Shown: positions 33,207 through 42,385, counted from the first letter of the stretch. The stretch: DNA of 64,000 nt from a bacterium 1xD42-67 (GCA_003612335.1 RAYO01000025.1:1-64000); one strand, 5' to 3'. Translations and numbers: made by a program. The notes: generated from the letters alone by a model not told the origin.

Positions 33207-33236
33207 ATCGGGAGAAAAAACTGGAGGAGGCAGGAT

Positions 33237-34298
33237 ATGCGCCATCTGATCGATTTTGGGGACCTGTCACGGGAGGAATGGGACGGGCTGTATGCCCGGG
33301 CCAGCCAGATCATGGACGCGCCGGAGCGGTTTTTAGACGCCTGCCGGGGCAAGGTGATGGCCTCCCTGTTCTACGAGCCCTCCACCCGCACCAACTTCTC
33401 CTTCCAGACGGCGATGCTCCGCCTGGGCGGGACGGTGTTCGGCTTTGCCGATCCCAGCTCCTCCTCGGTGGCCAAAGGGGAGACGCTGAAGGACACCATC
33501 AAGATGGTGTCCAGCTACGCCGACGCGGTGGTCCTGCGCACCCCCTGGGAGGGGGCGGCCAAGGCGGCGTCCCTCTACTCCCATGTGCCGGTGGTCAACG
33601 CCGGGGACGGGGGCCACATGCACCCCACCCAGACCACCGCCGACCTGACCACCATCACCCGCCTGCTGGGGCATGTGGACGGGCTGTCTATCGGCCTGTG
33701 CGGCGATCTGAAGAACGGCCGTACCGTCCACTCTCTGATCAAAGCTCTGGCCAAGTTCCAGGATATCCGCTTCTTCCTCATCTCCCCCCGGGAGCTGGCC
33801 ATCCCCGACTATATGCGGACCTTCATGAAGGAGAACGGTATGCGCTCCACCGAGGTCACAGGTCTGGAGGCGGTGATCCCCCAGCTGGATGTGCTGTACA
33901 TGACCCGGATCCAGCGGGAGCGGTTCGTGGATCCCCTGGAGTATGAGCGCTGCAGGGGGGTCTATGTCCTCACCCGGCGGAAGCTGGAGCGGGCCAAGGA
34001 CCACATGCTGGTGATGCACCCCCTCCCCCGGGTGGACGAGATCGCCGTAGATGTGGACGACGACCCTCGGGCGGTGTATTTCCAGCAGGCCCGCTACGGC
34101 ATGTTCGCCCGGATGGCCCTGCTGGCCGATCTAGCCAACCAGCCCCGGCTGGACCGGACCGAGGCGGTGGAGATCGGCACGGAGCCCGTCTGCCGCAACC
34201 CCCGGTGCATCACCCAGAACCAGCTCTATCTGCCCCCTCTGGTGAAGAAGAACGGGGGCGTGGACTGCTGCGCCTTCTGCGATTCGGCGCTGATGTGA
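33237..34298 (+). CDS. pyrB: Aspartate carbamoyltransferase with PyrI-like zinc module
   Basis: The product is 353 residues. The catalytic body has the carbamoyl-phosphate loop FYEPSTRTNFSF, HPTQTTADL in place of the usual HPTQxLLD, and MHPLPRVDE. After the normal end of a PyrB chain (about residue 310) a tail carries four Cys (319, 324, 345, 348) in a CX4C-X20-CX2C arrangement, with CRNPRCIT. This matches the zinc-binding half of the separate regulatory chain PyrI, but there is no nucleotide-binding half. In E. coli that zinc domain makes the catalytic-regulatory contact. Here it may bind an intact PyrI encoded elsewhere or stabilise the trimer. GGAGG is six bases before the start. No other pyr gene is adjacent. 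Confidence 0.88.
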   Translation: MRHLIDFGDLSREEWDGLYARASQIMDAPERFLDACRGKVMASLFYEPSTRTNFSFQTAMLRLGGTVFGFADPSSSSVAKGETLKDTIKMVSSYADAVVLRTPWEGAAKAASLYSHVPVVNAGDGGHMHPTQTTADLTTITRLLGHVDGLSIGLCGDLKNGRTVHSLIKALAKFQDIRFFLISPRELAIPDYMRTFMKENGMRSTEVTGLEAVIPQLDVLYMTRIQRERFVDPLEYERCRGVYVLTRRKLERAKDHMLVMHPLPRVDEIAVDVDDDPRAVYFQQARYGMFARMALLADLANQPRLDRTEAVEIGTEPVCRNPRCITQNQLYLPPLVKKNGGVDCCAFCDSALM

Positions 34299-34377
34299 CT
34301 GCGGATGTCCGCAGAGCGCGCCGTATGCCCGCAGGCCGCCGAGCCGCGGCCCCTGCTCATTCTAAGGAGGACCTGAC

Positions 34378-35217
34378 ATGGGACTGTTCGACCGCTTCAA
34401 GAAAAGACCGCCGGAGCCCGCCCCCAAGAGCCAGTGGCCCAAGCCCCCCAAAGAGGACACCATGGCCCTGCTGCTCATGGACCGGGTGCTGGAGAGCATC
34501 GACCCGGCCATCGAGCACCTGCAAAAGACCTTTGGGGACCAGTCGGTGGGGGATATCGACCGCAGCCACCCCCAAGTCCCCGCCTTCACCGTCACAGTGG
34601 ACGGGCTGGAGTTCTGGTGCTCCTACCTGCCCATGCCGGTGCCCAAGGAGGATCGGGACATCGCCGCTATGGCTCAGTATGATCTGTTCCTTGGGCCGGA
34701 GGAGCAGGAGGCTTTCCGGAAGCACAAGTCCTTCTGGGTCATCGCTCAGAAAGGGGCCGGGAAGACCCTGGAGGGCAAGCGCCGGGCCTGCTGGGACTTC
34801 AGCCTGGTGTGTGCCGCTCTGTTGGAGCTGGAGGGGGCCGTGGGGGCATCAGTGACCAACACCGCCCTGCTGGTGAGCAAGGCCAGCTACTTGTCCCGGC
34901 GCGCCCAGATGGAGGAGGTCGGCCGGGATGACCCGGACTGGTTCCCCGTCCCCCTGTGGGTCTGGTCCTACCGGGGGCTCAGTGAAGAGAAGCCCACCAT
35001 ACAGACCCAGGGCCTGGCCGAGTTCGGTCTGCCTGAGCTGGGCTTCTTCGACCCTGAGCTCCCCGCCCAGGACATCTTGAACTACCTGTTCACCATGGCC
35101 AGCTGGCAGATCACCGGGAAGCAGCTCTATCGGGACATGGCCCTCATCCCCCTCACCGAGGAGACCGAGGTGGTCAGCAAACAGGACGCAGAGACCATCT
35201 TCTTCATCGGCGGATGA
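34378..35217 (+). CDS. DUF4261 domain protein
   Basis: The product is 279 residues, soluble, with no signal peptide. After a basic, Pro-rich N-terminus (MGLFDRFKKRPPEP) the body fits the DUF4261 family found in Firmicutes: an ALLLMDRVLESIDPAIEHL helix, a strand region with EFWCSYLPMPVPKEDRDIAA and a C-terminal DILNYLFTMASWQ. The function is unknown. Such proteins often occur near type VI/VII or SMI1/KNR4-like immunity genes elsewhere, but there are none here. AAGGAGG lies before the start. Confidence 0.65.
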   Translation: MGLFDRFKKRPPEPAPKSQWPKPPKEDTMALLLMDRVLESIDPAIEHLQKTFGDQSVGDIDRSHPQVPAFTVTVDGLEFWCSYLPMPVPKEDRDIAAMAQYDLFLGPEEQEAFRKHKSFWVIAQKGAGKTLEGKRRACWDFSLVCAALLELEGAVGASVTNTALLVSKASYLSRRAQMEEVGRDDPDWFPVPLWVWSYRGLSEEKPTIQTQGLAEFGLPELGFFDPELPAQDILNYLFTMASWQITGKQLYRDMALIPLTEETEVVSKQDAETIFFIGG

Positions 35218-35280
35218 CCGGATCGGGGACCGTCCCGGAGGGCGGCCCCTCCTGAAAGGGGGAAAATTTGCAGAAAGCCA

Positions 35281-35309
35281 TTGACAGGCCGGAGAAAATA
35301 TGATAATAT
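35281..35309 (+). promoter_or_regulatory. tRNA operon promoter
   Basis: -35 TTGACA (35281-35286), 17-bp spacer, -10 TAATAT (35304-35309), 32 bp upstream of the first tRNA. A strong housekeeping promoter is expected for stable RNA. Confidence 0.75.
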
Positions 35310-35341
35310 CCAAAGGCTGATGTGAGAGGGACGCCATCCAT

Positions 35342-35412
35342 GCGGGTGTAGTTCAATGGTAGAATCCCAGCCTTCCAAGCTGGTCGCGTGGGTTCGATTC
35401 CCATCACCCGCT
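35342..35412 (+). tRNA. tRNA-Gly(TCC)
   Basis: The acceptor GCGGGTG (35342-35348) pairs with CACCCGC (35405-35411), with discriminator T. The anticodon loop CTTCCAA gives TCC. The T loop GGTTCGATTCC is standard. CCA is encoded at 35413-35415. It is the first tRNA of a five-gene cluster. Confidence 0.93.
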
Positions 35413-35565
35413 CCACGTCGGAGCAAAGTCCGCTCAACTCCCCTTTCTGCCTGACGGCGAAAGCTGCGTCCGCTCCCCTGCGCCTCCGCTCCGGAACGGG
35501 CCCGCTGGCCCCGGTCTGGGCAGAACGGCAGGAGCCGGTGCTCGTTGGAGAGAGACGGTCGATAT

Positions 35566-35639
35566 GCGCCTGTAGCTCAGGTGGATAGAGCAGCTGCCTT
35601 CTAAGCAGCGGGCCGGGGGTTCGAGTCCCTCCAGGCGTG
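35566..35639 (+). tRNA. tRNA-Arg(TCT)
   Basis: The acceptor GCGCCTG (35566-35572) pairs with CAGGCGT. The anticodon stem GCTGC/GCAGC encloses CTTCTAA, anticodon TCT. CCA is encoded at 35640-35642. The preceding gap of about 150 bases holds no gene. Confidence 0.93.
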
Positions 35640-35677
35640 CCAGCCTGCGCCGAGTGCGGCCCTGACATCAGTGATAT

Positions 35678-35752
<75 letters not shown>

Positions 35753-35767
35753 CCACATCGAGGCGGA

Positions 35768-35791
35768 AGGGCCGGAGCTTCTGCTCCGGCC
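35768..35791 (+). other. Spacer hairpin between tRNA-His and tRNA-Gln
   Basis: GGGCCGGAGC-TTCT-GCTCCGGCCC forms a ten-base-pair stem inside the tRNA transcript with no T run. It probably takes part in precursor folding or processing. Confidence 0.5.
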
Positions 35792-35817
35792 CATGCCTTT
35801 CTCCTCCATTTGGATAC

Positions 35818-35888
35818 AGGGGTGTAGCCAAGCGGCAAGGCAAGGGACTTTGACTCCCTCATCGCTGGTTCGAGTCCAGCCATCCCTG
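35818..35888 (+). tRNA. tRNA-Gln(TTG)
   Basis: The acceptor AGGGGTG (35818-35824) pairs with CATCCCT, with discriminator G. The anticodon stem GGGA/TCCC encloses the TTG loop. CCA is encoded at 35889-35891. Confidence 0.92.
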
Positions 35889-35920
35889 CCAGCCGCCCTA
35901 GGCGGCCGTCCCTGATCTTC

Positions 35921-35993
35921 GACCCAGTAGCTCAGTCGGTAGAGCAACTGCCTTTTAAGCCGTGGGTCCGGGGTTCGAGTCCCCGCTGGGTCA
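35921..35993 (+). tRNA. tRNA-Lys(TTT) with one anticodon-stem mismatch
   Basis: The acceptor GACCCAG (35921-35927) pairs perfectly with CTGGGTC, with discriminator A. The loop CTTTTAA gives anticodon TTT. The anticodon stem reads ACTGC against GCCGT, so the middle pair is T opposite C instead of T-A. Everything else, including encoded CCA (35994-35996), is normal, so the gene is probably functional but may be slightly destabilised. Confidence 0.9.
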
Positions 35994-35996
35994 CCA

Positions 35997-36036
35997 CGCC
36001 GGAGCAAAGTCCGCTTTGCTCCGGCGATCTTTTTTT
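35997..36036 (+). terminator. tRNA operon terminator
   Basis: CGCCGGAGCAAAG (35997-36009) and CTTTGCTCCGGCG (36014-36026) form a 13-bp stem followed by a run of seven T. It starts immediately after the tRNA-Lys CCA. Confidence 0.88.
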
Positions 36037-36124
36037 CGAGAGCGCCCCCTTGCTCCTCTTTTCCGATCCGGGCCCGCCGGGCTCCGATCTGGACGAAGAC
36101 CGGGCCTGACCGCTCATTGCAAGG

Positions 36125-36157
36125 ACGCCTGGAGCCGTGATAGCTCCAGGCGTTTTT
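36125..36157 (+). terminator. Second intrinsic terminator
   Basis: ACGCCTGGAGC and GCTCCAGGCGT pair over 11 bases with a seven-base loop, followed by TTTT. The stretch from 36037 to 36244 around it has no gene. It may back up the tRNA terminator or close an unrecognised short transcript. Confidence 0.6.
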
Positions 36158-36244
36158 AGTTGTGGATCCTATGCAGACGCCGGGCCCCTGCCGCTCCGGG
36201 GCGCGCCTCGATATCGACGGCTCCATATCGGGGCTGCGGCCGGC

Positions 36245-37615
36245 TCACCCCTCCCGCTTGGCAAAGAAGTGGTCCACCTCTTTTTTCAGGTCCGCGGGCT
36301 TGGAGTTCTTCAGCAGGTAGCCTGCGGGCTTCAGGGGCATGACTTTGATCATGGTGTCGGTGTCCCGCCGGCCGGTGAGGAAGATCACCGGGATATCCGC
36401 GAAGGCCTCCTCCGACCGGAGCATCTCCAGGGTCTGCCGCCCGTCGCACACCGGCATCTCATAGTCCAGCAGCACCAGGTCGGGGGGATCCAGGGTGATG
36501 GTCCGGATAGCGGCCACACCGGACTCCGCCACAGAGACGGCATAGTCTCCCTCCAACAGCTGTTTCATGGCCTGACGGATGGTGAGGGAGTCGTCCACGA
36601 TCAGGATCTTTTTCCGGTGGGCGGCCTGGTCCTGGACCTCCTGCTCCTCCCGCCGGGAGAGGTACTTTTCCACCTCGGCCATGGCGTTGCCGTGGTCGAT
36701 GGGGGTGCCCACCCCCTTCTCCAGCAGGTGGGGGGCGATGGCGCAGTAGGCAAAGTAGCCCGCGCCGCCGGTGTTGAAGAGCAGGCTGACCTGGGGCTTC
36801 TCCTTACGGAACACCTTTTGGAACTGCTCGAAGGACAGCAGGTTCTCCTCCTTCAGCTCGAAGCCGTCGGCGGCGGGCATGTGCTCCAGGAGCCGGCCCA
36901 CGAACTGCCGGGCGGTATACCGGGCGGCGTTGATCAGCATGGCGTCCAGCTTGTTGGTCTGGATCCCGATGATCTTGCCCACTGTGTTGATCAGCAGCTT
37001 CTCCTCGAAGACCAGGATGATCTCCTGCCGCTTCTCCTCCCCCTTGGACCCGTAGATCAGGCGGTAGTAGACCCCGCTGCCGAACTTCTCTCCGCCGTAA
37101 GTGTCGCTGATGGCCTGGGATTCCAGCCGGAACATGTCGAACACGAGGTGGACGATGGCCTTCTTGATGGCGTCCAGCTCCTCGTTGGGCAGCAGGCCCT
37201 CCCACCGGTTCACCTGTTTTTTGGTGATGGCTTGATCCTCCGTCAGGGTGTGCCCGATCAGCCACCCGGTGCATACCCCCAAAAAGTGCTCCACGGCGTC
37301 GGGCGCGTAGCCGCTCTGCTCCAGCTCCTGCTCTAGGGCCGGGAGGATGTTGGCCCGGAAATCCCGATGGATCCGCCGGTGCTGCTCCAGCCCCTCGTAG
37401 CCGATCGAGGCCATATAGGACTCCTCATCGGCGAAGTGCTTCACGGCGTGGCCTTTGAAGAACTTGATCCCCTCCTGACAGGTCCACTGGCTGTCCTTCT
37501 CCTCCGCTTTGAAGCGGAACAGCTTGTCGATGATCCGGAAGAGCCGCCGGTGCTCCTGATCGATGACCTCCACACCGATGTCATACTCTTCCCGCCACTC
37601 GAAACGAGTATCCAT
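36245..37615 (-). CDS. Hemerythrin - CheX-like - response-regulator receiver fusion
   Basis: The product is 456 residues. Residues 1-135 are a bacteriohemerythrin: all seven di-iron ligand positions appear to be present (QEHRRLF; KHFADEE; EQHRRIH; GHTLTED). Residues 140-320 resemble the CheX/CheC-type phosphatase fold (IVHLVFDMFRLESQ; TNKLDAMLINAARYTARQFV), a weaker call. Residues 335-456 are a receiver with the acidic DD pair, phosphoacceptor Asp in LLDYEMP and the Lys region near the end. It could link oxygen binding to phosphorylation-dependent signalling. No chemotaxis genes are nearby. The start at MDTRFEW has a GGGGGAAGG site. A promoter-like TTGATT-N18-TATAAT is upstream. Confidence 0.75.
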   Translation of the reverse strand: MDTRFEWREEYDIGVEVIDQEHRRLFRIIDKLFRFKAEEKDSQWTCQEGIKFFKGHAVKHFADEESYMASIGYEGLEQHRRIHRDFRANILPALEQELEQSGYAPDAVEHFLGVCTGWLIGHTLTEDQAITKKQVNRWEGLLPNEELDAIKKAIVHLVFDMFRLESQAISDTYGGEKFGSGVYYRLIYGSKGEEKRQEIILVFEEKLLINTVGKIIGIQTNKLDAMLINAARYTARQFVGRLLEHMPAADGFELKEENLLSFEQFQKVFRKEKPQVSLLFNTGGAGYFAYCAIAPHLLEKGVGTPIDHGNAMAEVEKYLSRREEQEVQDQAAHRKKILIVDDSLTIRQAMKQLLEGDYAVSVAESGVAAIRTITLDPPDLVLLDYEMPVCDGRQTLEMLRSEEAFADIPVIFLTGRRDTDTMIKVMPLKPAGYLLKNSKPADLKKEVDHFFAKREG

Positions 37616-37733
37616 AGATCCTTCCCCCTTCGTCATATCCCAACAGATATCCCCGGGCCCGGCCGGCAGTGGTCCCGGGCGCCGCTTGCGGCTGTCTCTG
37701 CTATGGGCCGCCGCGCCAAGGTGTATATCTCAC

Positions 37734-37763
37734 ATTATACATCATCCCATATCAGGAATCAAT
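37734..37763 (-). promoter_or_regulatory. Promoter of the hemerythrin fusion gene
   Basis: Minus-strand -35 TTGATT (37758-37763) and perfect -10 TATAAT (37734-37739) with an 18-bp spacer, about 120 bp upstream of the start. The rest of the 37616-37856 gap shows no gene. Confidence 0.5.
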
Positions 37764-37856
37764 CTTGATTGGAAGAAATTTTTTGGCCCAAAGCCCCTGT
37801 TCCGCACATATCCCCCCTGCCTGTCCCATAGACATGGGAGGAAGGGGGCGGCAGAC

Positions 37857-38912
37857 ATGATGCAGGAGAAACGGGAGCTTTTGGGCCGGGGAGGCCGGCA
37901 GGTGGTGAGCGCGGCGCTGGTGCTGACGGCGGCGCTCTTCTTCCTCCCCGCCCTGATGGTGGGGGGCGAGCCGATCTACCAGCGGCCGGAGACGGGGGAG
38001 CTGCCCGGCGGGGAGGCGGTGCTGCCGCTGGACCCGGCCCAGGGCGCCGTCACCGCCGCCCGGCGGGACAGGGGCCGTGCGGTGCGCCTCCAGACCAAGG
38101 AGGGGGAGATCGTGGAGCTGACCATGGACGAATATCTGTGGGGAGTGGTGGCGGCGGAGATGCCCGCCTCCTTCCAGGAGGAGGCCCTGAAGGCCCAGGC
38201 CTGTGCCGCCCGGACCTATACGGCGATCCGCCAGGCCAGCGGCTCTGACAAGCACCCCGGCGCCGACATCTGCGGCGACAGCACCTGCTGTCAGGCATAT
38301 ATCCAGCGCTCTGCGGCGGAGGCCCGGTGGGGACTGAGCGCCGGGGAGTACAGCCAGAAGATCGAGGCGGCGGTGGCGGGGACTGACGGCCTGGGGATCC
38401 TCTATCAGGGCCAGCCCATCCAGGCCCTGTTCTTCTCCTCCGCCTCCGGGCGGACCACCGACGCGGTGGAGGTCTGGGGGAACTCGGTGGACTATCTGAA
38501 GAGCGTGGACAGTCCCGAGGGGGAGGAGGTGCCCAACTACCGCACCCAGGTGGTCCTGGGCGCGGAGGAGGTGGAGGCCCTGGTCCTGGCCTCCTATCCG
38601 GGGGCGGATCTGTCCGGGGACCCGGGCACATGGTTCGGGCAGGCCGTCTGCAACGAGGGGGGCGGGGTGATCTCCATCCCCCTGGGGGGCGTCTCCCTCA
38701 CCGGGGGACAGGTCCGCTCCCTGTTCTCTCTGCGCTCCGCCAGCTTCACCGTCACATGGGATGGGGCGCAGTTCACCTTCGACGTCACCGGCTACGGCCA
38801 CGGGGTGGGCATGAGCCAATATGGGGCCAACGCCATGGCCAAGGAGGGGAGCACCTTTCGGGATATCCTCACCTGGTACTACACCGGGGCCGAGGTGGGG
38901 GAGCTGTGGTAG
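37857..38912 (+). CDS. spoIID: SpoIID-type peptidoglycan lytic protein
   Basis: The product is 351 residues with one N-terminal membrane anchor (about 14-35) and a SpoIID/LytB domain. The catalytic Glu is in VVAAEMPASFQEEALKAQA, and the domain continues with RTYTAIRQ, the Cys-containing ICGDSTCCQAY and the C-terminal GYGHGVGMSQYGANAMAKEG. SpoIID cleaves glycan strands during engulfment, working with SpoIIP and SpoIIM, which are not in this window. This supports a spore-forming host. Two adjacent ATG codons are possible starts; the first is used here, eight bases after GAAGGGGG. Confidence 0.9.
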   Translation: MMQEKRELLGRGGRQVVSAALVLTAALFFLPALMVGGEPIYQRPETGELPGGEAVLPLDPAQGAVTAARRDRGRAVRLQTKEGEIVELTMDEYLWGVVAAEMPASFQEEALKAQACAARTYTAIRQASGSDKHPGADICGDSTCCQAYIQRSAAEARWGLSAGEYSQKIEAAVAGTDGLGILYQGQPIQALFFSSASGRTTDAVEVWGNSVDYLKSVDSPEGEEVPNYRTQVVLGAEEVEALVLASYPGADLSGDPGTWFGQAVCNEGGGVISIPLGGVSLTGGQVRSLFSLRSASFTVTWDGAQFTFDVTGYGHGVGMSQYGANAMAKEGSTFRDILTWYYTGAEVGELW

Positions 38913-38913
38913 C

Positions 38914-38941
38914 GCGGGGGCTGGTCCCCCGCCTCTTTTTT
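38914..38941 (+). terminator. spoIID terminator
   Basis: GCGGGGG and CCCCCGC arms around CTGGT, followed by CTCTTTTTTTA right after the stop codon. Confidence 0.75.
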
Positions 38942-39070
38942 AGGGCCTGAGGCCCGCCCCAGGCTGCCCCGATCGGGCGCAGGCCCCGGTCGTGCAGAGG
39001 TCCCTCCCCCGCTGTCCGCTGGTTTGGAAAATTTTTTCATAAAACATGGCATTTCAAATGTGAATAATTC

Positions 39071-39099
39071 TTGACAGAAAAGCGGCTGGCCTTTACAAT
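39071..39099 (+). promoter_or_regulatory. rny promoter
   Basis: Consensus -35 TTGACA (39071-39076), 17-bp spacer and -10 TACAAT (39094-39099). This is among the best housekeeping promoters in the window. Confidence 0.78.
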
Positions 39100-39280
39100 G
39101 GAAGAGGACAAATATGAAAAACCTGTGGGGATGTTTTTCAGTTGTCGCAAGGGAGGGGAGGCCGTCGGTCTGCCCGGCCCTTGCGGCCTTTTACTGCGAG
39201 CCCATGCCGGTCTCTTGTGCCGGCGGGCGCCGCGGCGGTCCGCCGCGGTACGAAAAGATCTGGAGGTGTAAAAAGACCCA
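39100..39280 (+). other. Long 5' leader of rny
   Basis: About 175 bases separate the promoter from the rny start. The leader is GC-rich and can fold (GCCGGTCTCTTGTGCCGGC near 39208 and CCGCGGCGGTCCGCCGCGG near 39229). It also contains an in-phase-unrelated 60-codon frame starting at 39114, with GAGGA before it, that overlaps the rny start by 16 bases. It could be an mRNA-based control region or a leader peptide. Neither is demonstrated. Confidence 0.4.
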
Positions 39281-40834
39281 ATGGACCCAATTTTAGCAGT
39301 TATCGGCATGGTCGTCACGCTGGTCGTGGGCGCTCTGGGCGGTGCGGTCTTCGGCTGGAACCGGCGCAAGGCCACCGCAGAGCGGGAGATCAAGTCCGCC
39401 GAGGACGAGGCCACCCGCATCGTCAACGAGGCCTATAAGAGCGCGGAGAGCAAAAAGCGCGAGGCCCTGGTAGAGGCCAAGGAGGAGATCCTCAAGGCCA
39501 AGAACGAGCATGAGAAAGAGGTCAAGGACCGCCGCAGCGAGCTGCAGCGCCAGGAGAACCGGCTGCAGCAGAAGGAAGAGAACCTGGACCGGAAGACCGA
39601 GAACATCGAGAAAAAGGAAGAGCAGCTGACCGCCAAGCTGGCCAAGCTGGACGCCACCCAGGCCGAGGCGGAGAAGCTGAAGCAGCAGCAGCTCACCGAG
39701 CTGGAGCGCATCTCCGGCCTCACCGCCGAGGAGGCGAAGAACTACCTCCTCTCTCAGCTGGAGGAGGACGTCACCCACGAGTCGGCCATGAAGATCAAAG
39801 AGATCGAGGCCAGGTTCAAGGATGAGGCGGACACCCGGGCCCGGGAGATCATCTCCCTTGCCATCCAGCGCTGCGCCGCCGACCATGTGTCGGAGGCCAC
39901 TGTGTCGGTGGTCCCCCTGCCCAACGACGACATGAAGGGCCGCATCATCGGCCGGGAAGGCCGGAACATCCGCACCCTGGAGACCCTCACCGGGGTGGAT
40001 CTGATCATCGACGACACCCCTGAGGCGATCACCGTCTCCTGCTTCGACCCTGTCCGCCGGGAGATCGCCCGGCTGGCCCTGGAGAAGCTGATCCTGGACG
40101 GCCGGATCCACCCCGCCCGCATCGAGGAGTTGGTGGAGAAGGCCAAGCGGGAGGTGGACATGATCATCAAGTCCGAGGGCGAGCGGGCCATCTTCGAGAC
40201 CAACGTCCACGGCCTGCACCCCGAGCTGGTGAAGCTGCTGGGGCGGATGCGCTACCGCACCAGCTACGGCCAGAACGTGCTGAACCACTCCATCGAGGTG
40301 TCCCATGTGGCTGGGCTGCTGGCCGCTGAGATCGGCGCCAACGTCACCGAGGCCAAGCGGGCCGGCCTGCTCCACGACCTGGGCAAGTCCATCGACCACG
40401 AGGTGGAGGGCTCCCACGTCCAGATCGGCGTGGAGCTGGCCCGGAAGTACCGGGAGAGCGAGAACATCATCCACGCCATCCACGCCCACCACAACGATGT
40501 GGAGCCCAAGACCATCGTGGCCTGCCTGGTCCAGGCGGCCGATGCCATCTCCGCCGCCCGGCCCGGCGCCCGGCGGGAGAACTTGGAGAACTATATCAAG
40601 CGGCTGGAGACCTTGGAGGAGATCACCTCCTCCTTCAACGGGGTGGAGAAGTCCTTCGCCATCCAGGCCGGCCGCGAGGTGCGCATCATGATCAAGCCCG
40701 AGGTGGTCAGCGAAGACCAGATGGTCCTCCTGGCCCGGGAGATCGCCAAAAAGATCGAGGACGAGCTGGAGTATCCCGGCCAAATCAAGGTCCACCTCCT
40801 GCGGGAGACCAAGGCCATCGAATACGCCAAGTGA
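39281..40834 (+). CDS. rny: Ribonuclease Y
   Basis: The product is 517 residues: an N-terminal membrane anchor (about 5-25), a long charged coiled coil (about 30-190), a KH domain with [16 protein letters not shown], and an HD phosphohydrolase domain with the [12 protein letters not shown] motif and HAHHNDVEP. It initiates mRNA decay at the membrane as an endonuclease. The length is canonical. TGGAGG lies upstream of ATG 39281. With rnj also in this window, both main Firmicute RNA-decay nucleases are present. Confidence 0.95.
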   Translation: MDPILAVIGMVVTLVVGALGGAVFGWNRRKATAEREIKSAEDEATRIVNEAYKSAESKKREALVEAKEEILKAKNEHEKEVKDRRSELQRQENRLQQKEENLDRKTENIEKKEEQLTAKLAKLDATQAEAEKLKQQQLTELERISGLTAEEAKNYLLSQLEEDVTHESAMKIKEIEARFKDEADTRAREIISLAIQRCAADHVSEATVSVVPLPNDDMKGRIIGREGRNIRTLETLTGVDLIIDDTPEAITVSCFDPVRREIARLALEKLILDGRIHPARIEELVEKAKREVDMIIKSEGERAIFETNVHGLHPELVKLLGRMRYRTSYGQNVLNHSIEVSHVAGLLAAEIGANVTEAKRAGLLHDLGKSIDHEVEGSHVQIGVELARKYRESENIIHAIHAHHNDVEPKTIVACLVQAADAISAARPGARRENLENYIKRLETLEEITSSFNGVEKSFAIQAGREVRIMIKPEVVSEDQMVLLAREIAKKIEDELEYPGQIKVHLLRETKAIEYAK

Positions 40835-40842
40835 CAGACCAA

Positions 40843-40877
40843 AGCCCGGGGCGCCCCCCAAGCGCCCCGGGCTTTTT
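40843..40877 (+). terminator. rny terminator
   Basis: AGCCCGGGGCGC (40843-40854) and GCGCCCCGGGCT (40862-40873) form a 12-bp stem followed by TTTTTT. A second GC-rich palindrome (GGACGCCCCCGCC / GGCGGGGGCGTCC, 40883-40914) follows and lies at the 3' end of the convergent glyS gene. Confidence 0.88.
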
Positions 40878-40920
40878 TGTAAGGACGCCCCCGCCTGTCC
40901 AGGCGGGGGCGTCCGGTATC

Positions 40921-42345
40921 TCAGTAGGCCAGCTTCTCCTCCAGCCAGCTCTTCAGCTGGCTGATGGGCACCCGGACCTGGTCCATGGTGTCCCGGTCAC
41001 GGATCGTGACGGCGTCATCCGCCTCCTCGGTGTCGGAGCCCACGGTCTGGAAGTCCACGGTGATGCAGTAGGGGGTGCCGATCTCGTCCTGGCGGCGGTA
41101 GCGCTTGCCGATGGAGCCGGCGTCGTCGCAGTCCACCATGAAATACTTGGACAGCTCGGTCTGGATCTCCCGGGCCTTGTCCCCCAGCTTCTTGGACAGG
41201 GGCAGGACGGCGCACTTGAAGGGGGCCAGGGCGGGGTGCAGATGGAGGACGGTGCGCACATCGTTCTTGGCCTCGTCCACCACCTCCTCGTCATAGGCGT
41301 TGCACAGGAATGCCAGCAGCATCCGCTCCACGCCCAGGGAGGGCTCGATCACGTAGGGGATATAGTGCTCATTTTTCTCCTGGTCGTAATAGGTCAGGTC
41401 CTTGCCGGAGGTGTTCTGGTGGGCGGTGAGGTCGAAGCTGGTCCGGCTGGCCACCCCCCACAGCTCGCCCCACTCGGTGAAGGGGAAGGCGAACTCGAAA
41501 TCGGTGGTCGCGTTGGAGTAGTGGCTCAGCTCCTCGGGGTCGTGGTCCCGCAGGCGCAGGTTCTCCTCCTTGATCCCCAGATCGAGGAGCCACTGGTGGC
41601 AAAAATCCTTCCAATACTTGAACCAGTCCAGCTCGGTGCCCGGCTGGCAGAAGAACTCCAGCTCCATCTGCTCGAACTCCCGGGTGCGGAAGATGAAGTT
41701 GCCCGGGGTGATCTCGTTGCGGAAGGACTTGCCGATCTGGCATACGCCGAAGGGGAGCTTGCGGCGGGTGGACCGCTGGACGCTGACGAAGTTGGTGAAG
41801 ATGCCCTGGGCGGTCTCAGGACGGAGGTAGACGGTGTTCTTGGCGTCCTCGGTGACCCCCTGGAAGGTCTTGAACATCAGGTTGAACTGGCGGATGTCGG
41901 TCCAGTCGAACTTGCCGCAGGTGGGGCAGACGATCCGATGCTCGTCGATGAAGGCCTTCATCTCGGCCTGGCTCATGGCGTCCACGCTGTGGCCCAGCGC
42001 GAAGCTGTTGGCCTGGCACCAGTCCTCGATCACCTTGTCAGCGCGGAACCGCTCCTTGCACTCCTTGCAGTCCATCAGCGGATCGGAGAAGCCGCCCACG
42101 TGGCCGCTGGCCACCCACACCTGGGGGTTCATCAGGATGGCGGCGTCCAGGCCCACGTTATAGGGGTTCTCCTGGACGAACTTCTTCCACCAGGCCCTCT
42201 TGATGTTGTTCTTCAGCTCCACGCCCAGAGGACCGTAGTCCCAGGTGTTGGCCAGCCCGCCGTAGATCTCGCTCCCGGCGAAGATGAAGCCCCGGCCCTT
42301 GCACAGGGCCACGATCTTTTCCATGGTCTTCTCACTGTTTTTCAT
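40921..42345 (-). CDS. glyS: Glycyl-tRNA synthetase, single-chain (alpha2) type
   Basis: The product is 474 residues, the class II single-chain enzyme of the eukaryote/Gram-positive type. It has [20 protein letters not shown] at the N-terminus, a Cys4 zinc-like insertion (CKECKERF and CPTCGKFDW), motif 2 [20 protein letters not shown], motif 3 [14 protein letters not shown] and a C-terminal anticodon-binding domain. The start was set at [10 protein letters not shown], which has AAAGGAGC upstream. The longer frame upstream is the T-box leader and is not coding. It is regulated by a T-box riboswitch responding to uncharged tRNA-Gly. Confidence 0.95.
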   Translation of the reverse strand: MKNSEKTMEKIVALCKGRGFIFAGSEIYGGLANTWDYGPLGVELKNNIKRAWWKKFVQENPYNVGLDAAILMNPQVWVASGHVGGFSDPLMDCKECKERFRADKVIEDWCQANSFALGHSVDAMSQAEMKAFIDEHRIVCPTCGKFDWTDIRQFNLMFKTFQGVTEDAKNTVYLRPETAQGIFTNFVSVQRSTRRKLPFGVCQIGKSFRNEITPGNFIFRTREFEQMELEFFCQPGTELDWFKYWKDFCHQWLLDLGIKEENLRLRDHDPEELSHYSNATTDFEFAFPFTEWGELWGVASRTSFDLTAHQNTSGKDLTYYDQEKNEHYIPYVIEPSLGVERMLLAFLCNAYDEEVVDEAKNDVRTVLHLHPALAPFKCAVLPLSKKLGDKAREIQTELSKYFMVDCDDAGSIGKRYRRQDEIGTPYCITVDFQTVGSDTEEADDAVTIRDRDTMDQVRVPISQLKSWLEEKLAY

Positions 42346-42385
42346 GTTGACTGCTCCTTTTCTGTCATGTTCTGGCTCAAGGCAG

